A stretch of 5,972 bases of DNA from DYMC01 sp035406705. Its GTDB lineage: Bacteria; Verrucomicrobiota; Lentisphaeria; Victivallales; GWF2-50-93. This document shows positions 1 through 5,272 of the stretch, piece by piece. The position numbers and the translations under genes are program-made. The notes beneath the pieces are model-generated. The model saw nothing but the letters and a program-made list of their open reading frames with translations. It ran no database searches and was not told the origin of the DNA. The stretch's first letter is position 1; each line of letters opens with the position of its first letter. The DNA is taken from positions 1-5,972 of the forward strand of contig CAYRRM010000089.1 of NCBI GenBank assembly GCA_964426675.1, given 5' to 3'.

Positions 1-583
1 GACCATTTGATGGAGATGTTATAACAACATCGTTTAACTCATTAATCCCAAGAGTTTCACTTAAACTGAAAAATCCTCTGTTTCCAGTATTATCTGTTCC
101 GTAATACTTATTATTACCTATATTTTCTGCGTCTCCAGCAAGTTGAAGTTTATGACTTGATGTATCAACATTTATTGAGTTTTGCACTTTTTCTGATAAG
201 TATCCCGCTTCTGGGTCATTAATATCTGCTTTCACTTTCTCATCTGATGCTCCGCCTTCCGAAAAATCTACCCAATTGGTTCCATCTATCGTCCACTGCC
301 ATTTGTCTGTCTCTGGATTATATCGTATTTTTGCATCCTCGTCGCTTAATGCCTGTATCAAATCGGTATAGACATTTCCAATTGGTTGAATATAGATTGC
401 CTTATAGGTTCCATCGGGGTTCATTGACATCTTTATTTTTACATTCCCAGATGGATAAACAGCATACAATGCCTTGAAACTGCCGTCAGGGTTCATTTCA
501 TACTTAATATCTGTAGCGTTCACTGTAAGAATTGATAGAAACATCATTTGTATAATCAGTAGTTTTAATGTTATTTTATTCAA
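1..583 (-). CDS. Secreted tail-fibre/appendage-like protein, 3' end missing
   Basis: This open frame starts at a TTG at 583 and runs off the left edge, with 194 residues visible. TTG is chosen because AAGGAGGA lies just upstream behind a good promoter, and because it gives a classic signal peptide: a short basic start (NKITLK), a hydrophobic stretch at about residues 8-21 and a VNA-TD cleavage site after residue 23. The first ATG in frame is codon 13, inside the hydrophobic core. After the signal come two copies of a 24-residue unit (MNPDGSFKALY near 30, MNPDGTYKAIY near 54). A low-complexity polar region follows, with phrases typical of phage tail-fibre and appendage proteins: DPEAGYLSEKV (123-133), YYGTDNTGNRGFFSL (160-174) and LNDVVITSPSNG (183-194). 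The role is inferred to be a virion appendage or a surface-displayed adhesin. The signal peptide is unusual for a tail fibre, so a host-surface or prophage-encoded exported protein is the main alternative. The fold and function are otherwise unproven. Confidence 0.8.
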   Translation of the reverse strand, partial: MNKITLKLLIIQMMFLSILTVNATDIKYEMNPDGSFKALYAVYPSGNVKIKMSMNPDGTYKAIYIQPIGNVYTDLIQALSDEDAKIRYNPETDKWQWTIDGTNWVDFSEGGASDEKVKADINDPEAGYLSEKVQNSINVDTSSHKLQLAGDAENIGNNKYYGTDNTGNRGFFSLSETLGINELNDVVITSPSNG

Positions 584-587
584 TTTA

Positions 588-595
588 TCCTCCTT
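588..595 (-). promoter_or_regulatory. Ribosome binding site that decides a TTG start
   Basis: AAGGAGGA is followed by TAAA and then TTG at 583. No ATG or GTG lies at a suitable distance in this frame, so the SD supports TTG as the start of the secreted appendage-like protein. Confidence 0.8.
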
Positions 596-611
596 GTCTT
601 AACGTTTTATT

Positions 612-639
612 ATTATACCCCAATTTTGAGAAAAGTCAA
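612..639 (-). promoter_or_regulatory. Sigma-70-type promoter for the left-hand gene
   Basis: On the minus strand TTGACT (639-634) is separated by 16 bases from a perfect TATAAT (617-612). Transcription would start near 605, leaving a leader of about 22 bases that contains the SD and ends at the TTG start at 583. The site lies in the only sizeable intergenic gap. It separates the replication/recombination operon from the appendage-like gene, which implies separate or additional transcription of that gene. No operator repeat was recognised nearby. Confidence 0.8.
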
Positions 640-670
640 TAAAGACACCCAGAACATAACTTTTTTTACC

Positions 671-940
671 TCATTTTTCAATATCTCGGAGTTTTATCTG
701 TTTCAATGTTTTATATTCTTGAAACACCCGCTTTGCGGAGACATATAATTTATCCTTGTAGTATTCCTGTATCATTTTATTTACTAAATCGTTGTCAATA
801 AAGCAAAAATCAAAATACTTTTCATTTCTTTTATCTTTCTCTATATCAGCCAATTCTACACCAGACGCTATTAAACTTGCAACCAAACCTAAATCAGAAA
901 TCTTTATAAGTTTTTGCTTATTATTATTCTTATTAATCAT
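671..940 (-). CDS. DUF5659-like small protein
   Basis: The 89-residue product starts with ATG at 940, directly after the TAA of the preceding gene, and has a good AAAGGAGG SD six bases upstream. After an Asn/Lys-rich N-terminus, the core from about residue 14 (ISDLGLVASLIASGVELADI) leads into a segment ending KYFDFCFID. A helical end follows with YYKDKLYVSAKRVFQEYKTLK. This order (DxxLAxxL..G, a charged strand, then a 'length-of-arm' helix with a late LK motif) resembles DUF5659 proteins, which occur in phages and mobile elements and have no settled function. It is the last gene of the early operon, followed by a separate promoter. The family match was made by eye and is moderate. The CDS call is strong from its spacing and SD. 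Confidence 0.85.
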   Translation of the reverse strand: MINKNNNKQKLIKISDLGLVASLIASGVELADIEKDKRNEKYFDFCFIDNDLVNKMIQEYYKDKLYVSAKRVFQEYKTLKQIKLRDIEK

Positions 941-1255
941 TTAATTCCTCCTTTCTTCTACAAGGTATTTTAATAGATAGTTTTGAAGTTGATCTGCTTT
1001 GTTTAATAATCTGATTATCAAACCATCAAGGACTTCTTTTGTTGTTTTATCGTTTCTCAGTTTTATAGAACAAGTTTTAATCTCTTTTTTTAGTTCACTT
1101 AACAAATTAACATAGAACTCTGCTATCGTTGTTATAAACCTTTTCTTTTTTGAGCATTTCTTACATAATACAAGATGTATTTCAAAGAATTTATGAGTAT
1201 CCCAAGAAGACACGTTTGCTCCGCATACTTGACAATACTTCTTTACTTTTTCCAT
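941..1255 (-). CDS. Small zinc-finger protein with helical tail
   Basis: The 104-residue product has CQVC at 8-11 and CKKC at 31-34, a CxxC-x19-CxxC arrangement that should bind one zinc ion. His21 and His27 lie between the pairs. Residues about 42-104 are rich in Leu, Ile, Lys and Glu and probably helical, so the protein may be a zinc-ribbon head on a helical or dimerising tail. It overlaps the upstream gene by 13 bases and abuts the next gene without a gap. Its SD is the G-run GGGGG five bases before the ATG. I do not recognise a named family. A DNA- or RNA-binding accessory role is only inferred from the zinc site and the replication/recombination neighbours. Confidence 0.85.
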   Translation of the reverse strand: MEKVKKYCQVCGANVSSWDTHKFFEIHLVLCKKCSKKKRFITTIAEFYVNLLSELKKEIKTCSIKLRNDKTTKEVLDGLIIRLLNKADQLQNYLLKYLVEERRN

Positions 1256-1428
1256 CCGAACCCCCTTCTATCTAAATTATAACATACATAGCAATCAAAA
1301 GAACAGAACACAGTTTCATGTCTTTTCATTAACCTTGCTTCTTTGCTTGTCTTCCAGAAATCAATACCGCAATTTTTACAGAATAACTTAACCATCTTAC
1401 TCTTTATTTTTTTTCTTTTTTTTCTCAT
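1243..1428 (-). CDS. Small FCS-type zinc-finger protein
   Basis: The 61-residue product has CKNC (17-20) and, about 21 residues later, FCSFDC (41-46) with a further Cys at 49. This spacing matches treble-clef fingers of the CxxC...FCSxxC kind found in many phage HNH-associated or DNA-binding proteins. There is no HNH nuclease motif, so it seems to be a finger alone. The start at 1428 has GGAG six bases upstream and lies inside the resolvase gene, giving a 32-base overlap. The lysine-rich first 11 residues come from the shared poly-A stretch. An alternative ATG at 1395, just after the resolvase stop, keeps the whole finger but has only a weak SD. The function is unknown. Confidence 0.75.
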   Translation of the reverse strand: MRKKRKKIKSKMVKLFCKNCGIDFWKTSKEARLMKRHETVFCSFDCYVCYNLDRRGFGWKK

Positions 1429-1882
1429 TTTCCTCTCCGTATAACATGATTAAACATGCGTCTACAAAACCATCAATTAATCTGCCTCTTTTTGTTTTAA
1501 AATTAAGATATTTAAACTTCTTTTTGACAATTTTATACGCTTTGTCAATGTCTTGTTTTTTACCTCTGAGCCCGAAGTATTTTTGCCATCGTTTTGGTGG
1601 GACTAACTCATATTTTATACCCTGAGAATACAGCATTGCCTCAATCACGCCTTCCTGCCACCCTAACTTAAAAACAGATGATACGCCCTGTTTTGGGTAT
1701 GGGTGTTGCTTCTCTATATATGCGACTGGGGATAACGGCTTAACTTTATCAATGAAACTCATTAAAACCTTTAGGTCAAGCGTATTATCTTTTACGGGCA
1801 TTTTGAAGCATTTTACTATTCCTGATTTGTCTCTTATTACGAGTGCGCCTTTTAGCCCTATATCTATGCCAATTACCCTCAT
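1397..1882 (-). CDS. RuvC-like Holliday junction resolvase
   Basis: The 161-residue product shows the RNase H-like fold motifs of RuvC and of related phage and poxvirus resolvases. The first strand is VIGIDIGLKGAL with Asp7. A second acidic residue is Glu57 in YIEKQHPYP. The C-terminal helix is DGFVDACLIMLYG with Asp137 and Asp141. The conserved middle part, QGVSSVFKLGWQEGVIEAML followed by PPKRWQKYFGL, fits the same family. These acidic residues would bind two metal ions and cut four-way junctions symmetrically, here probably resolving recombination or replication intermediates before DNA packaging. The start ATG at 1882 has AGGA seven bases upstream. The C-terminus is a lysine-rich tail encoded by two A8 runs that overlap the next gene. 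The length is normal for the family and all catalytic residues are present. Confidence 0.88.
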   Translation of the reverse strand: MRVIGIDIGLKGALVIRDKSGIVKCFKMPVKDNTLDLKVLMSFIDKVKPLSPVAYIEKQHPYPKQGVSSVFKLGWQEGVIEAMLYSQGIKYELVPPKRWQKYFGLRGKKQDIDKAYKIVKKKFKYLNFKTKRGRLIDGFVDACLIMLYGEENEKKKKKNKE

Positions 1883-1894
1883 ATAATTGTCCTG

Positions 1895-2149
1895 TTAAAA
1901 TAGTTTTTCATTTACTATTGATACTTTACTATCTGCGTCTATAATATATTTATTCTTGCGATTAAGTCCAGTTATTTTAGTTCCTTTACCAAGTTCTATT
2001 ACACGTTGCCAGTGTTTATAATTCCCATAATGAGGACATACCCAAGTCCTAAATGTCTTTAACGTCTTCAAGTCCCTTAATAAAACCATATATGTTTTAC
2101 CACCATACATTGACATCTTTTCCTCTATTCTAATGACCTCATAAATCAT
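1895..2149 (-). CDS. Conserved-looking small protein, possible OB fold
   Basis: The 84-residue product overlaps the nuclease stop codon in an ATGA (2146-2149), so the two are probably translationally coupled. Its SD is AGGGG with a G5 run at 2158-2162, eight bases upstream. The pattern of alternating strands (IYEVIRIEEKMS, KTYMVLLRD, KTFRTWVCP, GTKITGL, KYIIDADSKVSIV) and the Gly turns would suit a small beta-barrel such as an OB fold. That in turn would suit single-strand DNA binding between a nuclease and a resolvase. There is no recognised SSB signature, so this is inference from pattern and location. The CDS itself is well supported by coupling and SD. Confidence 0.8.
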   Translation of the reverse strand: MIYEVIRIEEKMSMYGGKTYMVLLRDLKTLKTFRTWVCPHYGNYKHWQRVIELGKGTKITGLNRKNKYIIDADSKVSIVNEKLF

Positions 2150-2907
2150 TTCTTATGCCCCCTATTGTCAAGTTCTTTGCATTCTTTAGAAAAATGACAA
2201 TAATTACAAATCCACCCATCTTCTTTTTCCAGTTCATCTGCCCGTATATCCTCAAAACGTCTACCCCAGACATTATTAAGTGTTTCTGCTCTCTTAAATG
2301 CTTTTGTAATGTGCTTATATTGTTTATCTTTTTCAGTCCAGATTTTCACTTGGTATTTCTGAGAGCAGTCCGAACCAATGTATACGAGGACAAGTTTTTC
2401 TATTTCAAATTTATCTTCTAACAACCACTTATATAGATTAAGTTGTAGTTGGTGCTCTATTTTTGCATTTCCCCATCTCAAAGAGTAATCATCCGAAATT
2501 TTGCCAGCAATTGTTTTATAATCAAATATCGTCTTATTCTTAATGTCAATCTTATCTGGCTTACCAAGAATTTCAATATTTCTATATCTTTTTGTGAATT
2601 TTGTCTCTATTAAACAATTCTCATCTTTGTAGCGTTCCAAAAATGAGTGTGATAAAGTTCCCCTGAAAAGACCCCAGGCATCTTGCGGTTGTATCACATA
2701 GTCAAGATGCGATAGAAAGAAAGCCCTTCTTTGGCAACTTAATAATTTTGTGATAGAAAGTTTAGAAGAGTATTCAGTGTCATCCTCCGAGAGCCACATA
2801 ACATATTCGGGAAATATACCACACTCACATTTCAACCTTGAGCAATCCAGACACTCTTGTAGCCCTAAGACCTCATCCCTTTTCTGACAAAAAATACCTT
2901 TTATCAT
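2146..2907 (-). CDS. Cas4/RecB-like PD-(D/E)XK nuclease with Fe-S cysteines
   Basis: The 253-residue protein has the full motif series of the Cas4/RecB-type nuclease group. SITKLLSCQRRAFF contains Cys58, RGTLSHSFLERY gives the His at 87, and GKPDKID has Asp118. FDYKT supplies the Asp129-x-Lys131 core, and HQLQLNLYKWLL (152-163) is the QxxxY motif. The C-terminus has CNYCHFSKEC with Cys234, Cys237 and Cys243. Together with Cys58 these match the four-cysteine iron-sulfur site of Cas4 and AddB-like nucleases. A separate N-terminal cluster (Cys7, 19, 22, 27, 29) may bind zinc and is not part of the usual core. The likely activity is metal-dependent exonuclease resection of DNA ends, feeding single strands to the ERF annealase encoded upstream in the same operon. 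There are no CRISPR repeats or Cas1/Cas2 here, so a CRISPR adaptation role is not supported. The SD is the G6 run at 2916-2921. Confidence 0.88.
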   Translation of the reverse strand: MIKGIFCQKRDEVLGLQECLDCSRLKCECGIFPEYVMWLSEDDTEYSSKLSITKLLSCQRRAFFLSHLDYVIQPQDAWGLFRGTLSHSFLERYKDENCLIETKFTKRYRNIEILGKPDKIDIKNKTIFDYKTIAGKISDDYSLRWGNAKIEHQLQLNLYKWLLEDKFEIEKLVLVYIGSDCSQKYQVKIWTEKDKQYKHITKAFKRAETLNNVWGRRFEDIRADELEKEDGWICNYCHFSKECKELDNRGHKK

Positions 2908-2910
2908 CTT

Positions 2911-2955
2911 TTATTCCCCCCTTATGTCCACTTTGTTTATCAAATATGTTTCCAT
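2911..2955 (-). CDS. Possible 14-codon minigene
   Basis: In the small gap before the nuclease gene an ATG at 2955 opens a frame encoding METYLINKVDIRGE and ends in TAA at 2911, four bases from the nuclease ATG. It has a strong SD, AAAGGAGGA (2964-2972), with nine bases from GGAGG to ATG. Its tail contains the G6 SD of the nuclease gene. It could be a translated minigene, a coupling device that brings ribosomes to the nuclease start, or chance. It is too short for any family assignment. Confidence 0.35.
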   Translation of the reverse strand: METYLINKVDIRGE

Positions 2956-2956
2956 T

Positions 2957-3139
2957 TTAATCTTCCTCCTTTATACCGTCATATAAGCATTGAACTCTTA
3001 ACTCGTTTTCTATATCTTCTATCTCTAATGTCCACACATCCTTGCCCGCCTTCCTGCAGGAGACAATCGGCTTTGAGAATAACCTTCTAAAAGACGGGTC
3101 AATGTTTCTGTCCTTCGCCAGCATCTCAAATATATTCAT
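2957..3139 (-). CDS. Hypothetical 60-residue protein
   Basis: The ATG at 3139 has GGAGG four bases upstream and follows the membrane-protein stop by only a few bases, so translation is well supported. The product is a soluble, mixed-charge polypeptide with two Cys (28 and 51) and an acidic C-terminus ending KEED. It has no membrane segment, zinc-type cysteine pair or other motif I recognise. It lies between the small membrane protein and the nuclease in the same operon. The function is unknown. Confidence 0.75.
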   Translation of the reverse strand: MNIFEMLAKDRNIDPSFRRLFSKPIVSCRKAGKDVWTLEIEDIENELRVQCLYDGIKEED

Positions 3140-3150
3140 ATTTCCTCCTT

Positions 3151-3318
3151 TTACTCTATTGTTTCATACATATTCCCCAGCAAATTCTCAAGACCTTCCT
3201 TTACAATCTTTGTTTTTTTGTATTTGTGCCATCCCATCAGACAGAAGATAATTGTTAAAATTAACAACACTACGGCAGTGTTTCTCTGCCACCGAACATA
3301 CATTATTTCATTCTTCAT
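3151..3318 (-). CDS. 55-residue single-span membrane protein
   Basis: This short frame starts at an ATG at 3318 with AAAGGAGGA immediately upstream (3322-3330), overlaps the end of the preceding gene by 11 bases and stops with TAA at 3151, just before the next gene's SD. The N-terminal 12 residues are polar with two Arg. A hydrophobic stretch follows at about 14-29 (TAVVLLILTIIFCLMG), then a basic HKYKKTKIVK and an acidic, probably helical tail. The positive charges after the span favour a cytoplasmic C-terminus, but basic residues sit on both sides. It could be a small holin-like protein, an inner-membrane anchor for replication proteins or a host-interaction peptide. Nothing in the sequence decides between these. 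A membrane protein inside a DNA-metabolism operon is notable. Confidence 0.78.
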   Translation of the reverse strand: MKNEIMYVRWQRNTAVVLLILTIIFCLMGWHKYKKTKIVKEGLENLLGNMYETIE

Positions 3319-3547
3319 TTTTCCTCCTTTGTTTTTCCAAGTTTGTTATTAAATCGCAAAACATATCTACTGATAACAAATAAAGGTGATAACAAAAGAA
3401 ATCAAGTTGTTCAAAATTATGAAACTTAATACTGAATTTTTTCCTCTGATGCCCCAAACTTACGCTTATCCTCATCAAATAACCTCCGTCCTCTTGTTCT
3501 ACTACTGAGCAATACTTGTTATCTATCTGAAAACTTTTTCTTTTCAT
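3308..3547 (-). CDS. Hypothetical 79-residue protein
   Basis: The ATG at 3547 comes one base after the stop of the helicase-like gene, and its SD AGAGGA lies in the last codons of that gene, so translation is probably coupled. The first half looks like a beta-rich segment (YCSVVEQEDGGYLMRISVSL). The second half is helical with many aromatics (FEQLDFFCYHLYLLS), and the C-terminus is strongly basic and acidic (EKQRRKNEE). No family is recognised. Position alone links it to replication or recombination. Confidence 0.8.
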   Translation of the reverse strand: MKRKSFQIDNKYCSVVEQEDGGYLMRISVSLGHQRKKFSIKFHNFEQLDFFCYHLYLLSVDMFCDLITNLEKQRRKNEE

Positions 3548-3548
3548 T

Positions 3549-4727
3549 TTATCCTCTTTTTAATCTATAAAAAACGACTTTTTTTACGCTATCTGTCTTT
3601 TTTTCTGTTTTCATTTCAATCTCATCTTTATCAAACATTGTATTTATAACCGCATTTAGCTCCGATGACGATAATCTTGTTGCCCTGATCAGGTCTGTTC
3701 TGGATACCCATGTCTCGCTTGTGGATTTTGCTGTTTCAAGTGCTTCGCTGAGATGGTCGGAAACTTTCTTTTCTTTCTCTTGAAATGGTGTCCACGTCAA
3801 AGAGTAAAAGACATCATGAATAGAGTGATAAATTATTTCTGAAAATTCATTTAATACATCATTTACAATATCTGCTGTTATTTTATCTTTGCCACGTAGA
3901 ACTGTTTCTATTATAAATAGTTTGATAAACGTTATATTTGCTCTGGAATAGAAACCTACAAGGTTAGCATCAGAGGTTCTTGTTTTCTTTGTATAACATG
4001 AATACAATTCAATTGCGTCTTGTGTGATAGGCATAGACGCCTGCGACTCTGGTAAAACCTCTTTGAGTTTTGACATCACCTGCTCTTTTAATTCATAGTT
4101 GATGACATCTGGCATTTCTATTTCAAAGTCCTTTTTCAGCGCAGTAAAAAACGTAAAACGTGGAAGTAATCCCGTTCTTAACTCTCTTTCTTTCAACGAT
4201 GACGTTATACCTTCAAATGTTGTTGAACTGATAATCGAAATGCAGGGATTTTCTATTGTGAACGCACCCTTAATAAGATGTCTTTCAATTACTAAATCGC
4301 TTTCGTATAACTGTAAAAAAAGAGACAACCCACCTGCCAAGTAGCTTCTATGAAACTGACTAAAGAAGTTTGAAAACTCATCAATCCAGAAAAGACCTTC
4401 TGGTTTTTCTGAGAGAATTTCAGTTAAACTTTCAAGCGAAAACTCAGATGGCAATAATATGGTATTGTCAATCCTTCGTAATACGTCCACCCCTAACTGT
4501 ATTGATGTCGACTTCCGGTAATAAGATGTCTTCCCAACTAAAACTGTCCAGAGGTTAGGATATATTTTCTTGTTCCCATAGACAAAATACCTGCTCTTAC
4601 CGATCAACGCACCCACGATAGTATAAAATACTGCTAAATGATAGACCAGCGGGGCATCAGTGATTGGTTGTTTTCTATAGAACCCCTCTTTGATCATCTT
4701 TATGTATTTTTCATATATTTCGTTCAT
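3549..4727 (-). CDS. DUF3987-type helicase-like P-loop ATPase
   Basis: With ATG at 4727 the product has 392 residues. A longer reading starts two codons earlier at a GTG (4733), but that codon overlaps the GAGGTG SD (4731-4736), so the ATG is preferred. A variant Walker A motif, VLVGKTSYYRKST (62-74), is the modified P-loop of DUF3987 proteins, with the RKST end. Walker B is LFWIDE (112-117). CISIISSTTFEGI (162-174) matches a sensor strand, and TGLLPRF with Arg190 matches the conserved GLxxRF element. Residues about 339-390 form a probable winged-helix domain (WVSRTDLIRATRLSSSELNAV, then DKDEIEMK). DUF3987 proteins are often fused or linked to primases in phages and plasmids and are treated as replicative helicases. 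No primase or zinc domain is visible here, so a primase should be encoded elsewhere if this is the replication helicase. Confidence 0.85.
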   Translation of the reverse strand: MNEIYEKYIKMIKEGFYRKQPITDAPLVYHLAVFYTIVGALIGKSRYFVYGNKKIYPNLWTVLVGKTSYYRKSTSIQLGVDVLRRIDNTILLPSEFSLESLTEILSEKPEGLFWIDEFSNFFSQFHRSYLAGGLSLFLQLYESDLVIERHLIKGAFTIENPCISIISSTTFEGITSSLKERELRTGLLPRFTFFTALKKDFEIEMPDVINYELKEQVMSKLKEVLPESQASMPITQDAIELYSCYTKKTRTSDANLVGFYSRANITFIKLFIIETVLRGKDKITADIVNDVLNEFSEIIYHSIHDVFYSLTWTPFQEKEKKVSDHLSEALETAKSTSETWVSRTDLIRATRLSSSELNAVINTMFDKDEIEMKTEKKTDSVKKVVFYRLKRG

Positions 4728-4730
4728 TTT

Positions 4731-4738
4731 CACCTCTT
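4731..4738 (-). promoter_or_regulatory. Ribosome binding site that decides the helicase start
   Basis: AAGAGGTG lies three bases before ATG at 4727 and contains the alternative GTG at 4731-4733. Because a start cannot sit inside its own SD, translation most likely begins at 4727. Confidence 0.7.
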
Positions 4739-4751
4739 TTATTTTCTTTTT

Positions 4752-5048
4752 TTAATCCTCATCCCATACAAATCCGCAGTTATCGCACTCATGTAGCCAT
4801 CTGCAATCACTAAAATTCAAGATTGAAATTCTTCCCCCACAAAAACAGTTCTCCCTATAATACTTATCGCCATATAAATATGAGTTTTCTATTTTATTAT
4901 ATAGTTTTTTATGGTCTTCTTTTATATCATTATATCCCAACGAAAACATCTTCTTCGTCTGTTCTTCAAGTATCTTCTCATCCTTGTGGAGATGTATTAT
5001 GAGGGCGCTAAAAGCACCTCCGCATAAACGACACTTAAAAATTTTCAT
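4752..5048 (-). CDS. Small protein with two zinc-binding clusters
   Basis: The 98-residue product begins with CRLC (6-9) followed by His19 and His21, a C2H2-like finger. It ends with CFC (68-70) and CDNC (88-91) around a strand-rich segment, a zinc-ribbon arrangement. The middle (about 22-66) is charged and helical. The SD is a G5 run at 5053-5057, four bases before the ATG. The gene lies between the DUF736-like gene and the helicase-like gene. It could be a DNA-binding replication accessory, but that is inference from the two clusters and the context. No named family is recognised. Confidence 0.83.
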   Translation of the reverse strand: MKIFKCRLCGGAFSALIIHLHKDEKILEEQTKKMFSLGYNDIKEDHKKLYNKIENSYLYGDKYYRENCFCGGRISILNFSDCRWLHECDNCGFVWDED

Positions 5049-5069
5049 TTATCCCCCTCTTTTTTTTTA

Positions 5070-5255
5070 TTATATGTCTTCATCGTTAACCCGTTCTCGT
5101 TCATATATCCTATAATCTGGTCTTTTATCGGCTTTTTTCTTAAACCTGTTTGGAAAAGCCAGATATGCATTACCGTTTAATATTATGAAAAGATATTCTG
5201 TTCTACCCTTCTTCTTCCATACTGCACCTACTTCTCTTCTTTCTCTGTTCTCCAT
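5070..5255 (-). CDS. DUF736-like small protein
   Basis: The product has 61 residues from the ATG at 5255. An ATG two codons earlier (5261) sits one base from the G-run SD and is too close, whereas the second ATG is seven bases from it and is preferred. The sequence has the pattern of DUF736-type proteins: an N-terminal strand with REVGAVWKKKGRTEYL, a central strand with an asparagine-glycine turn, and the late FPNRFKKKADKRPDYRIY with the PDYRIY signature near residues 46-51. Such proteins are small, found in phages and mobile elements and without settled activity. The gene lies directly after the ERF annealase, separated by about 17 bases, so it belongs to the recombination operon. The family match is by eye. 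Confidence 0.8.
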   Translation of the reverse strand: MENRERREVGAVWKKKGRTEYLFIILNGNAYLAFPNRFKKKADKRPDYRIYERERVNDEDI

Positions 5256-5262
5256 TACCATT

Positions 5263-5270
5263 CCCCCCTT
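5263..5270 (-). promoter_or_regulatory. G-run ribosome binding site that decides the DUF736-like start
   Basis: AAGGGGGG ends seven bases before ATG 5255 but only one base before ATG 5261, so it supports the downstream start. A run of six G replaces the usual GGAGG and could pair with the CCUCC of 16S rRNA using one G-U pair. Confidence 0.65.
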
Positions 5271-5272
5271 TT

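Noticed and set aside
247..477. Plus-strand frame of 76 codons
   Set aside because: It lies opposite the appendage-like gene, which has a promoter, SD and signal peptide. The plus frame has no SD or recognisable motif.
640..672. Rho-independent terminator at the end of the early operon
   Set aside because: No stem with a following T run was found on the minus strand. The only homopolymer here reads as A on that strand.
2155..2421. Plus-strand frame of 88 codons
   Set aside because: It is opposite the C-terminal half of the nuclease, including its conserved cysteines. The Phe/Ile/Pro-rich composition is typical of an antisense shadow.
2146..2907. A CRISPR adaptation (cas4) locus
   Set aside because: The nuclease resembles Cas4, but there is no repeat array, cas1 or cas2. 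The neighbours are phage recombination genes.
3042..3251. Plus-strand frame of 69 codons
   Set aside because: It crosses two well-supported minus-strand genes and has no SD or motif.
4099..4558. Two plus-strand frames (4099-4344 and 4370-4558)
   Set aside because: Both are antisense to the helicase-like ATPase, whose motifs span the region.
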